The notes beneath the pieces were generated by a model, which saw only the letters and a list, made by a program, of their open reading frames with translations, did no database searches and was not told the origin of the DNA. Shown one piece after another: positions 1 through 10,152 of a stretch of DNA of 64,000 nt. Positions within the stretch are counted from its first letter, which is position 1. Each line of letters begins with the position of its first letter. A program made the translations under genes and the position numbers. Where the stretch lies: positions 1 through 64,000 of the forward strand of contig CANGJM010000006.1 of NCBI GenBank assembly GCA_947454525.1, written 5' to 3'. Source of the DNA: Flavobacteriales bacterium. Its GTDB lineage: Bacteria; Bacteroidota; Bacteroidia; Flavobacteriales_D; Crocinitomicaceae.

Positions 1-3000
1 CTGAATTCGTACAGTTGTTTGCTCCTACCGCAGTTACAGTGTATGTTGCAGAAGAACCTGGTACAAACGCTACGTTGTTCGATACGTTGTTGTTCCATGT
101 AATGAATCCATTACTTGTTGCTGACAATGTTACTGGAGAACCTGAACAAACTGAAACGTCTACACCCGCACTCACTGTAGGAATTGGCAATACAGTTACT
201 GTTGTAGACTGTGCTGCGTTACCACAAGCATTCGATGCTACATACGTGAAGTTTACTACAACAGGATCATTGGAAGAAGGAGAATACGTTACCGTTCCAT
301 TCGAAATATTCGGAGAAAGGGTTCCTGAACCATTTGTTGTCGTCCAATATCCACCCATACTGTTTGTTGCAGCAGCACTTAATGTAGCTGGTGCGTTCGC
401 ACAAACGATTTGGTTTCCTGACACGCTCACTGTCGGTCCAGTACCTACGTTCACTACAACTTGGTCTTGGTTTGTACATCCGTTAGCTCCTGTTCCAGTT
501 ACTGTATACGTTGTTGTTGCATTCGGGTAGAAAGGAATCCCTTGATTCACACCATTATTCCAAGAATAAGATGCAGCACCTGTTGCGCTTAACGTTGTAC
601 TTAATCCAGCACAAACAGAGATGTCGTTACCAGCATTTACTGTTGGCAAAGCCAATACGGTAACTACTACTTGATCTTGGTTTGTACATCCGTTAGCTCC
701 TGTTGCTGTTACTGTATACGTAGCCGTTGCATTCGGTGTAAACTGTGAGCCATTGATCACACTGTTGTTCCATTGGAATCCAGTTACCGCTGTTGGTGTA
801 TTCGCCGTTGTTTGAGCTGAAAGAATAACTGGAGTCGTCGCACAAACTGTTTGATCGATACCAGCATTCACGATTGGTTGAGGCAATACGCTCACGACAA
901 CTTGATCTTGGTTGTGACATCCGTGAATATCCACACCATCTACTGTATAAGTAGCTGTTGAAGATGGGAAGAATGGAGTCGCATTCGTTACGTTGTTTGT
1001 CCAAGTGTACGTTAATCCACCTGAACCAGAAAGAATCGATGGAGAAGCATTACAGATGGTTTGATCAACACCTGCGTTAATAGTAGGTAATGCCCAAACT
1101 GTCAATTGAACTTGATCTTGGTTTGTACATCCTACACCATTGATTACTCCTACTGTATACGTATAAACTCCTGGTGTCGTTGGTGTCACCACCAAAGATG
1201 GATTCACTACTGGTGCAGAAATACCGCTTCCAGGATAAGCTGCGGCAGTCCAAGTAAATGGAGCCAAACCAGTTGCTGGTAAGCTTGCTGTTTGACCAAT
1301 ACAAATTTGTTGATCAACACCTGCATTTGCTGGTGGAACCGGTGAGAACACTACTTGTAGCGTATCGTTGTTCGCACATGAATTGGCATCCACACCTGTT
1401 ACAATAAATGTAGCTGTTTGCGTAACCGTATATGGTTGCGCATTGATTGCACCATTATTCCAAGTATACGTACCTCCCACACCTGCACCTGTTCCGGATG
1501 GCGTAAAGACTTGCGAACCACTATTCGTACAAATAAGGACATCGTTACCCGCATTCACGAGAGGAAGCGGATTAACCACTAAGGTTGCTGTTCCAGAAGC
1601 TGAACACCCTTGTGCACTTGTTGCAACTACGTTATAGGTAGTTGTAGCAACGGCGTTACTTACGATAACCGAAGCACCTAAAGTATTGTTCAAATTCGTA
1701 TTTGGAGTCCACGTATATGTTAATGGATCAACACCACCAGTAATGGTAATGATATAATCTTCTGTTTCACCGAAAGTAACATTCGTACATGGACCGATAT
1801 TTGTTGCAGATGGATTGGCGTTGTATGCACATCTTACGCGCATTCTTGTCGTTCCATTGGTTGCGCTTAAAGGAATGAAAATAGATCCCGTATAGGTTGC
1901 TGGATTTGTTCCTGCAAGTCCACTAAGTACCAATTCACTCGCTTCAAATGTTCCGTTTTTATTGAAGTCAATCCATACTGCCGCTCCTTCAATGTCTCCT
2001 CCTGTTGATACAGAAAGTGGAAGGGTTGATCCTGCCGCAATGGTTGGGTTAAACGTAGGGAATAAGGTGAATCCACCTGTAGTTCCTCCGTCACACAATG
2101 TTGAGTTATTGATTGCTCCAAAAGTTACATTCGTAATGATGTCTGGGAACGTACATGAAGTTACTGGTTGACAATACGTTCCTGGTGCTGCAGTTGCCAA
2201 TGCGGTTAACGTTGCATTTTGATTAAAACAAATTGCCGCCGGACTCGCTATTGCACTATTCATCGTAACCGAAGAAGCCAGATTTATGACAGCGGTTGTC
2301 GAAGATGAACAACCATTTCCATCTGTTCCTGTTACTGTATACGTTGTTGTTGCCGTCGGACTCGCATCAACACTTGAACCGGTAGTCGCAGTTAATCCTG
2401 CGGCTGGTGACCAAGCATATGAAGTTGAGTTTCCTGATGCTGTCATCGTAACCGCTGTTCCACCTGGTTGACAGAAAGGAGCAGAGGCAGGAGTCACACT
2501 AATTGTTGGTAAAGCATTGTTCACCACAGTTGCAGCACTTGAATAAGATGGTGTCCCATTACACGCAATCATGCGTAAACGATACGTTCCCGTTGCATTC
2601 ATTAATGTATTGTACGTTGTAGCCGTTGCTCCAACGATGTCAGTATAGGTAACACCGCCATCTAGTGACACTTGCCATTGTAAAGATAATCCATTTAAGG
2701 AACCTGTGTAGTCTGTCGCTAAGGAGAAGTTACTTCCATTACAAACTCCTGGAGGCGCAATTGTATTCACTCCAACTGGAGCAACATTACTAAAGATGAC
2801 CATTTGTACGTTGGCAGAACCAGCCGCATTCGTACATCCAGTTGTTTGATTTGTATACGATATATTATAGGTTGTTGTCTCTAATGGAGAAACCGCTTGT
2901 GAGAAGATGTTTGTTCCAGTAGCCGTTGTAGTAGTACCTAACGTGTTTGTCGCCGTCCAAACAGTGGAGTAATTGGATGGAGGAACAAAGCGCCATGCTT

Positions 3001-6000
3001 CGGGCGTAGTTACTCCCCAAGGAGTTGCAACACCTGTCACTTGATCCTGTGTTGGTCTACCTGGAGCAACAGCACCAATTGTTTTTGTGACATCTTGTAA
3101 ACCAACAACGTTAGCGAAGGTGTTTTGATTGTTATTTAAAATGTGTACCTCAACTGTTCCAATTGTTTCGAACAATCGAGCATAGGCACTAAAAGTTGGA
3201 TTAGCTGCTCCACAACAACGATTCACATCTTGGTATAGGATGTTGAATACACGGTTTGGCGCGAAACCACTTGTCCAATAAATCAGGTCACTTGTTGCAG
3301 AACCATTTGTTCCACTTCCAAAATACTGATCACCTGCCATCAGTGAAATCACATTTCCAGGATTCGCTGGATTCGGGAAATACTGATATGCTCCAGATAC
3401 AGGTCCACCATTAAAAGCAAACTGACCTAATTGTCCTGCGGCAGTACCATATCCTGGTACAGCCCCAAACATCAATAGTCCATTTGTACCGGCTGCTAAT
3501 GAAGTAAAGTTCGTTCCAAAGAAATTGAAGGTAAATCCGATTGGAATATTTCCCCAACCACCATCATCTAAGCTTCCTCCTGATAAAGGAACGGTAGGAA
3601 CACCATTGCTGCAAATGATTGTTGCATTCGCAGGAACAGTATAAGGAAAATAAGGAATAGAGCTTACAGCAAAGTTACTCGAGCTCAATCCTGAATTAAT
3701 CGTCGCTGAAGTTCCTGGACAAACACCAGAAGCAGAAGTTGTCACAGTTGCCGTTGGCAATGGATAAACTCCAACTGAAAAAGCATTTGTTGCGATACAT
3801 CCATTTAAGGTACTAGTCATGTAAATTTCAGAAGTTTCAGATAAAGTAGCGGTAACCGTTGGGCCAACATTTATTGGAATTAATGCGGTCGCAGTATTGG
3901 TTGTCCATGTATAGGTAATATTCGGATCAACAGGGGAAACACTTAAGGTAGTATTTCCACCCGTACCACAAAAACTTGTGACAGATGACGAAGCCGTAAT
4001 CGGTATGGTATTCACTGTGACAGCTGTTCGAGCTCCTTCACATGATCCGTTGCTTTCTCCAACATAATATGTTGTATTGGAACAAGCTGGCGGTGTAATG
4101 AACGATGCACCTGTTGATAGCGGTGTGCCACCATTTGGAAACAAATACCAATTGTATGTACCTGCTGTACTCGAAGACGCCGTAAATGTAGCGGTAGACC
4201 CGAAAGAAACGGTAGCAGTTGCCGGTGTTGCAGTTGGTGCAGACGGCGAAGGACTCACTGAAATCGTTTGAGTTCCGGCATATGTTGTACCATTTTTCAC
4301 AATGGAAATTACCCCTGTTGTACCAGGTCCAGCATATCCATCAATCTGAGTAGAAGAAACCACAGTAAAAGAGGAAACGGGTGTTCCTCCAATATTTACT
4401 GCAGAAACTCCTAATAAATTCGTTCCGGTAATCGTAAAACTACCTGAACTTGCACAAACGATTAAAGGTGCAACACTCGTAATTGTTGGTGCTAATCCAG
4501 CCCAAGCATAAAATACATCACCTGTTAATGCAATTGGTCCAGGAGCAACAGTTGCACTAGCCAATAAGCCAGTCGCTGCTAGATTTCCTCCTGCCCCAAT
4601 AGCTGGACTCTTTATATTCCATTGTCCGGCCAAAGTTGTTCCTTCTGCCACAAAAGTCTGATCTTGTGTAGAAGTTAAGTTGTCCAGTGAATTATATCGC
4701 AGTGTAACCGTTGGATTTAATCCTGAAATTCCAATTGGATTCAAGGTAGATTGCGTTTGAACTCTGAACGCACGATTTCCTACAGCGGCTGCAGTACCAC
4801 CTTGCGTGGTATTGGTAGGAGCAGCTGTTTCTCTCACCGTCATTCTGGTGATATCAGAACCTCCAGTAATTGCTGTTCCCGCACCTGTAAAACAAGAGAA
4901 TGTTCCGCTGAATGGGAAATTATACGTACTTCCGGTTGTTCCTCCACCTCGTCCATAAACGGTCATTGCACCATTTTTCAGGTAGGTGTTCGTTGCTCCG
5001 AACGTACTCAAGGCACCAGCATACGCTTGCCATGTACAAATTAAGTTATTGCCTCCTAAATCCAGGACATTTCCAGGTACATTTCCACTTGCCGTTAGTA
5101 CAAATGGTGTTGTCCCGAAGGATGTAAGATTCGAAGTTAAGTTTAATCCATTTCCATTTCCTGCAAGTTGTAATTGCACCAATTTACGGTTCGTTGGAAT
5201 AGATGCATCATCAGCATTCGCAACGGCAGCAGTTGCTGGAGCAAAATAATTTAAGACAAGTAAGTACAATCCTGAGCGCGCAGAAAGTCCTGTTGCAACA
5301 GTTGTAAACGTTCCACCAGCTGCGGAACCTGAAGTTGTTCCAACCCCTACCGTAGGAGCAGCAACATAACCAAACCCACTATTCGTAACGGAAAAACTTA
5401 ATAATTGTCTGTTAGCGCCAATATTTGCCGTGGCTGTTGGCCAACATCCCGCTGGGAAGGCAATTGTTGCGTTTCCTCCAGAAAGGGAAAGTGTTGGCGG
5501 AATAGAATATAGTGATGTGTTCGCATTCAAATAAACAGATACTACTTTTCCTTGATTCACTGTAACCGTAAAGTTGGCCGTTGTTAATGCGGTGCCAGAG
5601 ACCAATGTTCCTCCAGTAACCACCACCGTTGGTGCGGCCGTATAACCAGAACCAACATTTGTAACAAGGTTTAACGCCGTTGGACCCGTAAACCCAACTA
5701 ATGGTGCAACGATATAGTTGAATCCACCATTCGTTGCAAAGACAGAACTTACTCCAGCAGAAGCTTGAGGGTCTGAACTTAGCAATCCTGCACCAGAGTC
5801 ACTGTTAATATTCAATCCTCCTGTTATCGTAGCGATACCAGATTTTTGAGTAGCACTATTAGCTCCTCCGTTTGAAACATATAAAATGACAGGTACTGCC
5901 GCTGCGCCTGCGCCCATTCCGCCGACACCATTACTAAAAGTAAGGCCAGGTGCCGTTGAACTGTTGTAACCAGTTCCATTATTCGTGATGGAAAGACTAC

Positions 6001-7681
6001 GAACCGTTTGCGTTGCCGCATCATAATTCACAGCAACTTTCGCTGCCACTCCTAAATAAAGGAAATTTCCTACAACACCTGATGTATGCGTCGGCATCAC
6101 CGTTTGAGCGGTTGAAGTTAAGGCTTGGTATAAATATGGCCCATAGAAATACGGTGTCGCAGTACTTAATACTTGATTGTATGGTAAGTTTGTTCCAATT
6201 GTTCCCAATGTTCCAATCCAAATTAAAGACGGTCCACTCGTTGTAAATTCAACAGCAGCGGTTGAAGTTGGTGGAGTCGCATTAAACGTACCGTTCGCCG
6301 TACACAAGTAAACATTAATTCCATTAAAATACCTTGTGCCAATTGTTGCGGCTAAACCATTTGAATAAGGAGTCACAGCACTACCAAAAACAACAGGGGC
6401 AACATTATAGTTCGCTCCCATGTTAGTCATGTGTACACTTTCCACTCTCGTATTTATTGGTAATCCGTGGATTAACGCCGTATTATCAATTTTTAACTTT
6501 CCATTAGTGTTTAAAGAACCAGCCGTATGAACAAAACTATAAGTAGTCAATGGTTGTGTTGTTGTAATCGCATTCGCTCCAATATTTGTAAAAACTAATC
6601 CACGAATAATCCCTCTCGTACCATCTCCTTCAAAAGTTCCGGATCCACCTAAAATTGATCCTGCTCCATTGAAGGTTATGGAAGAACCTGTTGTTGTTCC
6701 AATAGCGAAGTTTGCATATCCATTGTTGATGAAATTTCCACCAAGTGTAGTAGGAGTTCCAGTTGACCCACCCACTGCTGAAGTATACGCCAAATATTTT
6801 CCTCCAGAGTTAATTGTTATGTTTCCACCAATAGTGACAGGGAATGAGGTTGCTCCCCATTGTAAAGTTCCACTTACGGTTAACTCAGCATATGCTACCG
6901 CTTGATCGATTGTCACCACAGACCCTGCAGGGATATTAATCAAGTTTCCAGATACAGGAACTACTCCTCCAACCCAAGTTGCAGGTGAAGACCATTGTCC
7001 ACCAATTGCTGACGCAGTAAAAGTAGCAGGAACAGCAGAAGTTAAACTTACGTTGTCAATTGCTACTGCTGGCGATGTTCCAAAAGAAGCATCATTTTGC
7101 CACGTAAAAATTAAACGGAAAGTGGTTCCTGCAAAAGAAGAAGGGACGGTAACCGAGGCATTTGTATATGTTGCCTGGGCAGCGTTTGCTTGGGTATATA
7201 ATAAGGTTGCTCCCGGATAGGCGCTTACGTTAGATGCGGGATAACCAGAAAAAGGATTTGTTGTTACTGGTGCGGCATAGATTAACAATCTATCCCATCC
7301 AGACTCACCGCTACCTTTCCATTGGAAATTAAGTGAGATAACACTTTCATTTGCCGGAACAGTTACGTCGCGGTAAAAATGAGTAGTCGAAACAGTTGTA
7401 GGCGAATAAGCCCACGTTGTTCCACTTGTGTTTGAAATGTATGCGGCATTTGTTCCTGCAAATGCGCCGGGCACATTTCCAACATACCAATTATTATTAG
7501 CTGAATTTGCATCATTCACCACAGTCCAACCATTTGATAAAAATGACGGCCCATTATCGAATCCACCATCACCTGTAGGATTGATGATGGTCGTTTGTGA
7601 GAAAATGCTATTCGATACAAATAACGAGAGAGCGAAAATTCCAAGACGGAGTACTCCCTTTAAAGTTGTAACAATTTTCAT
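1..7681 (-). CDS. Giant secreted adhesin-like multidomain protein (C-terminus beyond window)
   Basis: One reading frame stays open from ATG at 7681 to base 1 (2,560 codons), so the C-terminus lies outside the window. The N-terminus is a signal peptide (KGVLRLGIFALSLFVSNSIFS, cleaved near residue 27). It is followed by a choice-of-anchor/cleaved-adhesin-like domain (about 7030-7600), Ser/Thr/Gly/Asn-rich beta-solenoid-like sequence, an IPT/TIG domain (about 4265-4490), a lectin/nidogen-like stretch (about 3120-3560) and a GEVED domain (about 1740-2165, ending GETEDYIITI). From about 1620 to the edge there are tandem Ig/PKD-like modules carrying GANGCTNQDQVVV. Giant proteins of this type in Bacteroidota are usually exported by T9SS and anchored at the surface for adhesion or gliding. 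The sorting domain that would prove T9SS export is not in view. Frame continuity was checked at several places along the gene. Confidence 0.88.
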   Translation of the reverse strand, partial: MKIVTTLKGVLRLGIFALSLFVSNSIFSQTTIINPTGDGGFDNGPSFLSNGWTVVNDANSANNNWYVGNVPGAFAGTNAAYISNTSGTTWAYSPTTVSTTHFYRDVTVPANESVISLNFQWKGSGESGWDRLLIYAAPVTTNPFSGYPASNVSAYPGATLLYTQANAAQATYTNASVTVPSSFAGTTFRLIFTWQNDASFGTSPAVAIDNVSLTSAVPATFTASAIGGQWSSPATWVGGVVPVSGNLINIPAGSVVTIDQAVAYAELTVSGTLQWGATSFPVTIGGNITINSGGKYLAYTSAVGGSTGTPTTLGGNFINNGYANFAIGTTTGSSITFNGAGSILGGSGTFEGDGTRGIIRGLVFTNIGANAITTTQPLTTYSFVHTAGSLNTNGKLKIDNTALIHGLPINTRVESVHMTNMGANYNVAPVVFGSAVTPYSNGLAATIGTRYFNGINVYLCTANGTFNATPPTSTAAVEFTTSGPSLIWIGTLGTIGTNLPYNQVLSTATPYFYGPYLYQALTSTAQTVMPTHTSGVVGNFLYLGVAAKVAVNYDAATQTVRSLSITNNGTGYNSSTAPGLTFSNGVGGMGAGAAAVPVILYVSNGGANSATQKSGIATITGGLNINSDSGAGLLSSDPQASAGVSSVFATNGGFNYIVAPLVGFTGPTALNLVTNVGSGYTAAPTVVVTGGTLVSGTALTTANFTVTVNQGKVVSVYLNANTSLYSIPPTLSLSGGNATIAFPAGCWPTATANIGANRQLLSFSVTNSGFGYVAAPTVGVGTTSGSAAGGTFTTVATGLSARSGLYLLVLNYFAPATAAVANADDASIPTNRKLVQLQLAGNGNGLNLTSNLTSFGTTPFVLTASGNVPGNVLDLGGNNLICTWQAYAGALSTFGATNTYLKNGAMTVYGRGGGTTGSTYNFPFSGTFSCFTGAGTAITGGSDITRMTVRETAAPTNTTQGGTAAAVGNRAFRVQTQSTLNPIGISGLNPTVTLRYNSLDNLTSTQDQTFVAEGTTLAGQWNIKSPAIGAGGNLAATGLLASATVAPGPIALTGDVFYAWAGLAPTITSVAPLIVCASSGSFTITGTNLLGVSAVNIGGTPVSSFTVVSSTQIDGYAGPGTTGVISIVKNGTTYAGTQTISVSPSPSAPTATPATATVSFGSTATFTASSSTAGTYNWYLFPNGGTPLSTGASFITPPACSNTTYYVGESNGSCEGARTAVTVNTIPITASSSVTSFCGTGGNTTLSVSPVDPNITYTWTTNTATALIPINVGPTVTATLSETSEIYMTSTLNGCIATNAFSVGVYPLPTATVTTSASGVCPGTSATINSGLSSSNFAVSSIPYFPYTVPANATIICSNGVPTVPLSGGSLDDGGWGNIPIGFTFNFFGTNFTSLAAGTNGLLMFGAVPGYGTAAGQLGQFAFNGGPVSGAYQYFPNPANPGNVISLMAGDQYFGSGTNGSATSDLIYWTSGFAPNRVFNILYQDVNRCCGAANPTFSAYARLFETIGTVEVHILNNNQNTFANVVGLQDVTKTIGAVAPGRPTQDQVTGVATPWGVTTPEAWRFVPPSNYSTVWTATNTLGTTTTATGTNIFSQAVSPLETTTYNISYTNQTTGCTNAAGSANVQMVIFSNVAPVGVNTIAPPGVCNGSNFSLATDYTGSLNGLSLQWQVSLDGGVTYTDIVGATATTYNTLMNATGTYRLRMIACNGTPSYSSAATVVNNALPTISVTPASAPFCQPGGTAVTMTASGNSTSYAWSPAAGLTATTGSSVDASPTATTTYTVTGTDGNGCSSSTTAVINLASSVTMNSAIASPAAICFNQNATLTALATAAPGTYCQPVTSCTFPDIITNVTFGAINNSTLCDGGTTGGFTLFPTFNPTIAAGSTLPLSVSTGGDIEGAAVWIDFNKNGTFEASELVLSGLAGTNPATYTGSIFIPLSATNGTTRMRVRCAYNANPSATNIGPCTNVTFGETEDYIITITGGVDPLTYTWTPNTNLNNTLGASVIVSNAVATTTYNVVATSAQGCSASGTATLVVNPLPLVNAGNDVLICTNSGSQVFTPSGTGAGVGGTYTWNNGAINAQPYTVTQTATFIVTGVDANSCANNDTLQVVFSPVPPANAGVDQQICIGQTASLPATGLAPFTWTAAAYPGSGISAPVVNPSLVVTPTTPGVYTYTVGVINGVGCTNQDQVQLTVWALPTINAGVDQTICNASPSILSGSGGLTYTWTNNVTNATPFFPSSTATYTVDGVDIHGCHNQDQVVVSVLPQPIVNAGIDQTVCATTPVILSAQTTANTPTAVTGFQWNNSVINGSQFTPNATATYTVTATGANGCTNQDQVVVTVLALPTVNAGNDISVCAGLSTTLSATGAASYSWNNGVNQGIPFYPNATTTYTVTGTGANGCTNQDQVVVNVGTGPTVSVSGNQIVCANAPATLSAAATNSMGGYWTTTNGSGTLSPNISNGTVTYSPSSNDPVVVNFTYVASNACGNAAQSTTVTVLPIPTVSAGVDVSVCSGSPVTLSATSNGFITWNNNVSNNVAFVPGSSATYTVTAVGANNCTNS

Positions 7682-7701
7682 AGTAGTAAGGTTTTAGGTA
7701 T

Positions 7702-7731
7702 CAAATGTATAGCAAAAAGTTTAAAAAACAA
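7702..7731 (-). promoter_or_regulatory. Bacteroidota sigma-70 type promoter of the giant adhesin gene
   Basis: On the minus strand TTG (7731-7729) is followed by 19 bases and then TACATTTG (7709-7702), a full match to the TTG-N19-23-TAnnTTTG promoter of this phylum. The -7 element ends 20 bases before the ATG at 7681. Confidence 0.7.
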
Positions 7732-7782
7732 AAAACAAAAATTCTGATCTTTTTTTCGCCTAAAAAAAATAAAAACAAAGCG

Positions 7783-7790
7783 TACCTTTG
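7783..7790 (+). promoter_or_regulatory. -7 promoter element (TACCTTTG) of the SDR gene
   Basis: TACCTTTG matches TAnnTTTG exactly and ends 24 bases before the ATG at 7815. A possible TTG start at 7788 lies inside this element, which argues that translation starts at 7815. No TTG is seen at -33 spacing. Confidence 0.55.
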
Positions 7791-7814
7791 CTGATAATTA
7801 AACGATTAGGAAAG

Positions 7815-8594
7815 ATGGATAAAAATCGAACGGCATTGGTTTGTGGAAGCACACAAGGGATAGGTTTTGCGGTGGCAAATCAACTAGCAAAAAATGGATA
7901 TAATTTAATTTTAATGGCTCGTAATGAGGAGAAGTTAACTTCTGCATTAGCGCGTTTGGATAATAGCCTTGGTCAAGAACACCAATACCTTGTTGCCGAC
8001 TTTTCGAAACCAACTGAATTAAAATCGGTCATCGATGCGTTTATTCAAAAAGGGAATCGCGTACATGTGCTGGTAAACAACACAGGCGGACCCAAAGGTG
8101 GATTAATCAAGGATGCCGCTCCGGAAGAATTCATTAATACGTTTAATCAACACCTTATTTGCAATCATATTTTGATGCAAGCAGTGAATCCAGGAATGAT
8201 TGCGGATGGATTTGGACGCATCATCAACATTATCTCGACATCGGTTAAACAGCCCTTGCCGAATTTAGGCGTTTCTAACACCATTCGTGGCGCTGTTGCC
8301 AATTGGAGTAAAACACTTGCGGGTGAACTAGGTCAATACGGAATCACCGTGAACAACGTGCTTCCCGGAGCAACGAATACTTCACGTCTCGCTGAAATTG
8401 CGGGTGTTAAATCAGAAAAAACGGGTCAAACGGTTGCCGATATATTTGAAGAAATGGGCGGTGAAACACCCATGAATCGCATCGCTGAACCAGAGGAAGT
8501 TGCAGCAGCAGTCTGCTTTTTAGCGTCCCCAGAAGCTTCGTACATCAATGGAATCAACTTACCTGTTGATGGCGGTCGAACAAAATGTCTATAA
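7815..8594 (+). CDS. SDR-family oxidoreductase with atypical active site
   Basis: A 259-residue classical-length short-chain dehydrogenase/reductase. The Rossmann nucleotide-binding motif is G11-S-T-Q-G15-I-G17 and the NNAG-like motif is NNTGG near residues 88-92. The C-terminal pattern PVDGG is usual for FabG-like SDRs. The Ser-Tyr-Lys catalytic set is altered: S141 is present, but the positions of Tyr and Lys (S + 13 and + 17) are S154 and R158 in GVSNTIRGA. This 'LSNxxR' pattern marks a divergent SDR subgroup whose chemistry is unclear, so no substrate is assigned. The ATG at 7815 is preferred to an upstream TTG that falls within the promoter element. The gene stands alone, divergent from the giant adhesin. 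Confidence 0.85.
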   Translation: MDKNRTALVCGSTQGIGFAVANQLAKNGYNLILMARNEEKLTSALARLDNSLGQEHQYLVADFSKPTELKSVIDAFIQKGNRVHVLVNNTGGPKGGLIKDAAPEEFINTFNQHLICNHILMQAVNPGMIADGFGRIINIISTSVKQPLPNLGVSNTIRGAVANWSKTLAGELGQYGITVNNVLPGATNTSRLAEIAGVKSEKTGQTVADIFEEMGGETPMNRIAEPEEVAAAVCFLASPEASYINGINLPVDGGRTKCL

Positions 8595-8644
8595 GCTGTT
8601 TTCAGCAGAAAATTTACGCTCTATTTATTGAAAGAATAACCGGT

Positions 8645-8965
8645 TTATTTTGACGCAACCCGATTGGCGATGTACGAACGATACGCCATTAAGGATGGAA
8701 ATCCGATTAATAAACAAGCGGCAAGAAAATAACCTTTGGATACGAGGTGAAATCCTTGGATGTCTTTGAGGTCTTCTGGGTTTATTCCAACTCCAATAAA
8801 ATAGGACAAGCTCAGCTTGATAGGTAAGGCAATTTCTTCCCCGCCCTGCTTCACGATGATTTCTCCATCAAAAATACTGATGTTGAAGAAGAATAATGGA
8901 ACCGCGAAAAGCACAAATGTCAATGCGAATACGGCGAGTGGATTTTTAAAAAGATTTTTTATCAT
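8645..8965 (-). CDS. Small two-helix membrane protein, function unknown
   Basis: A 106-residue protein with two hydrophobic segments: residues about 10-30 (LAVFALTFVLFAVPLFFFNI) and about 78-95 (GYFLAACLLIGFPSLMAY). They flank a roughly 45-residue soluble loop containing GGEEIALPIKLSLSYFIGVG. I do not recognise a named family. The gene is convergent with the SDR gene and divergent from the glycosyltransferase gene. A TAnnTTTG element sits four bases before its ATG. Confidence 0.7.
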   Translation of the reverse strand: MIKNLFKNPLAVFALTFVLFAVPLFFFNISIFDGEIIVKQGGEEIALPIKLSLSYFIGVGINPEDLKDIQGFHLVSKGYFLAACLLIGFPSLMAYRSYIANRVASK

Positions 8966-8969
8966 CGGA

Positions 8970-8977
8970 CAAAATTA
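8970..8977 (-). promoter_or_regulatory. -7 element (TAATTTTG) four bases before ATG
   Basis: Minus-strand TAATTTTG is followed by TCCG and then ATG at 8965. With the start point expected a few bases after the element, the mRNA would begin at or next to the start codon. No TTG is found at the expected upstream spacing. Confidence 0.5.
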
Positions 8978-9012
8978 ATCGTTTTATCTATATTCGTCCA
9001 CGAAATTACGTT

Positions 9013-10122
9013 TTGACAAAAAAATTACACCTTGCTTATTTATGCACTTCCCGTGGTTGGGGTGGACTTGAGATGAATCATCTTCGAAATGCCCTTTGGA
9101 TGCAAGCGAGAGGACACGAGATTACCCTCGTTTGTACAAAAAACTCTCCTCTTGAAGCAGCAGCATTGGACGCACAACTCTCTGTCAATAGTTTTCGAAA
9201 ACCGGCTCGACATTATGCGTTTTTAAGTGCCTTGATGATATTACTGAGTCTTAAAAAACGAGGTGTGACAGCATTAATGATTCGCAATACGTCTGACATC
9301 AGCCTAGGTGCGAGCATCGCTTTTTTATCGTTTAAACGGATAAACGTCCATTTTTTTATGGAGCTGATGTTCCAAGAACAAAAACAACAGCTCTACCGTA
9401 GCATCCGTTACTCCTTTTTGAGTTCTTGGATCTGTTCACTCGAATATATGAAGAAAAAGGTACTTTCTTCGACGCATATTCAACCAAACAAGGTATGTGT
9501 TATTCCATCTGCACTGGACTTCAGTCAAATTTCCCCTTTTCGTAAAAGTGAAGCGCGTCAGCAACTGAAACTTCCCGGTGACAAAGTACTTTTCGGAATG
9601 ATTGGGAGGATTGACCGGAAAAAACGCATTGAATTGGCCATTTTAGCCCTTCATCAACTCCAAAATTCTGACTATCAATTACTCATTGTAGGCGAAGAGA
9701 CACCTGATTCGCCAGATTCCTATTTGGCGGAACTTCAAAAACTTATCCAGGAAAAAGAATTGGAGCATCAAGTCCGTTTTTGTGGTTTCCAACAGGAAAC
9801 TGGTCCATTTTACCGTGCCATCGATGCGTTGATTATGGCATCCGATTTTGAAACATTCGGAATGAGCACGATTGAAGCACTTGCCCACAAAACGCCCGTC
9901 ATTGCGACAAATTCAGGTGGGTCCAAAGAACTATTGAATCAATTTCCTTTTGGGTTTTTAGTTGAACCGGGGGATGCTTCCTCCTTTGCCAAGGCGATGG
10001 AAAAAATTGCTGAACGTATTCCTGAAGACCTTGATTTCAAGACCTTTCAAACCTATTTTGACCATCAACGGATTTGCGAAAACATCGAATCTCGCATACT
10101 AAGTTGCGAAAGCGTGCGTTAA
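9013..10122 (+). CDS. GT4-family glycosyltransferase
   Basis: A 369-residue GT-B fold glycosyltransferase (glycosyl transferases group 1). The N-terminal domain has the acceptor-side signature RGWGGLEMNHL (about 14-24). The C-terminal domain has IGRIDRKKRIELAI (about 199) and the E-x7-E nucleotide-sugar motif in FETFGMSTIEALAHKTPVIA. It probably adds a sugar to a lipid-linked or surface glycan, and the flippase at 12.5 kb fits that. The start is a TTG at 9013. No ATG occurs before the conserved GGLEM region and no other usable start lies upstream, so the non-ATG start is likely but unproven. Confidence 0.85.
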   Translation: MTKKLHLAYLCTSRGWGGLEMNHLRNALWMQARGHEITLVCTKNSPLEAAALDAQLSVNSFRKPARHYAFLSALMILLSLKKRGVTALMIRNTSDISLGASIAFLSFKRINVHFFMELMFQEQKQQLYRSIRYSFLSSWICSLEYMKKKVLSSTHIQPNKVCVIPSALDFSQISPFRKSEARQQLKLPGDKVLFGMIGRIDRKKRIELAILALHQLQNSDYQLLIVGEETPDSPDSYLAELQKLIQEKELEHQVRFCGFQQETGPFYRAIDALIMASDFETFGMSTIEALAHKTPVIATNSGGSKELLNQFPFGFLVEPGDASSFAKAMEKIAERIPEDLDFKTFQTYFDHQRICENIESRILSCESVR

Positions 10123-10152
10123 ACAAACGAAATCTCCTTAAATTCGTCTCCA

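Noticed and set aside
461-1140. Regularly spaced repeats that might suggest a CRISPR array
   Set aside because: The repeats are over 200 bp apart, imperfect, in frame and encode Ig/PKD-like modules.
15-2471. Long plus-strand open frames opposite the giant adhesin (for example 15-530, 1368-1637, 4751-5249)
   Set aside because: They are antisense shadows. The minus-strand frame carries recognisable domains and a signal peptide, and the plus-strand frames are Val/Pro/Thr-biased without any family pattern.
7788-7814. TTG start for the SDR gene
   Set aside because: The TTG is the last part of the TACCTTTG promoter element, and the ATG at 7815 gives a normal SDR N-terminus.
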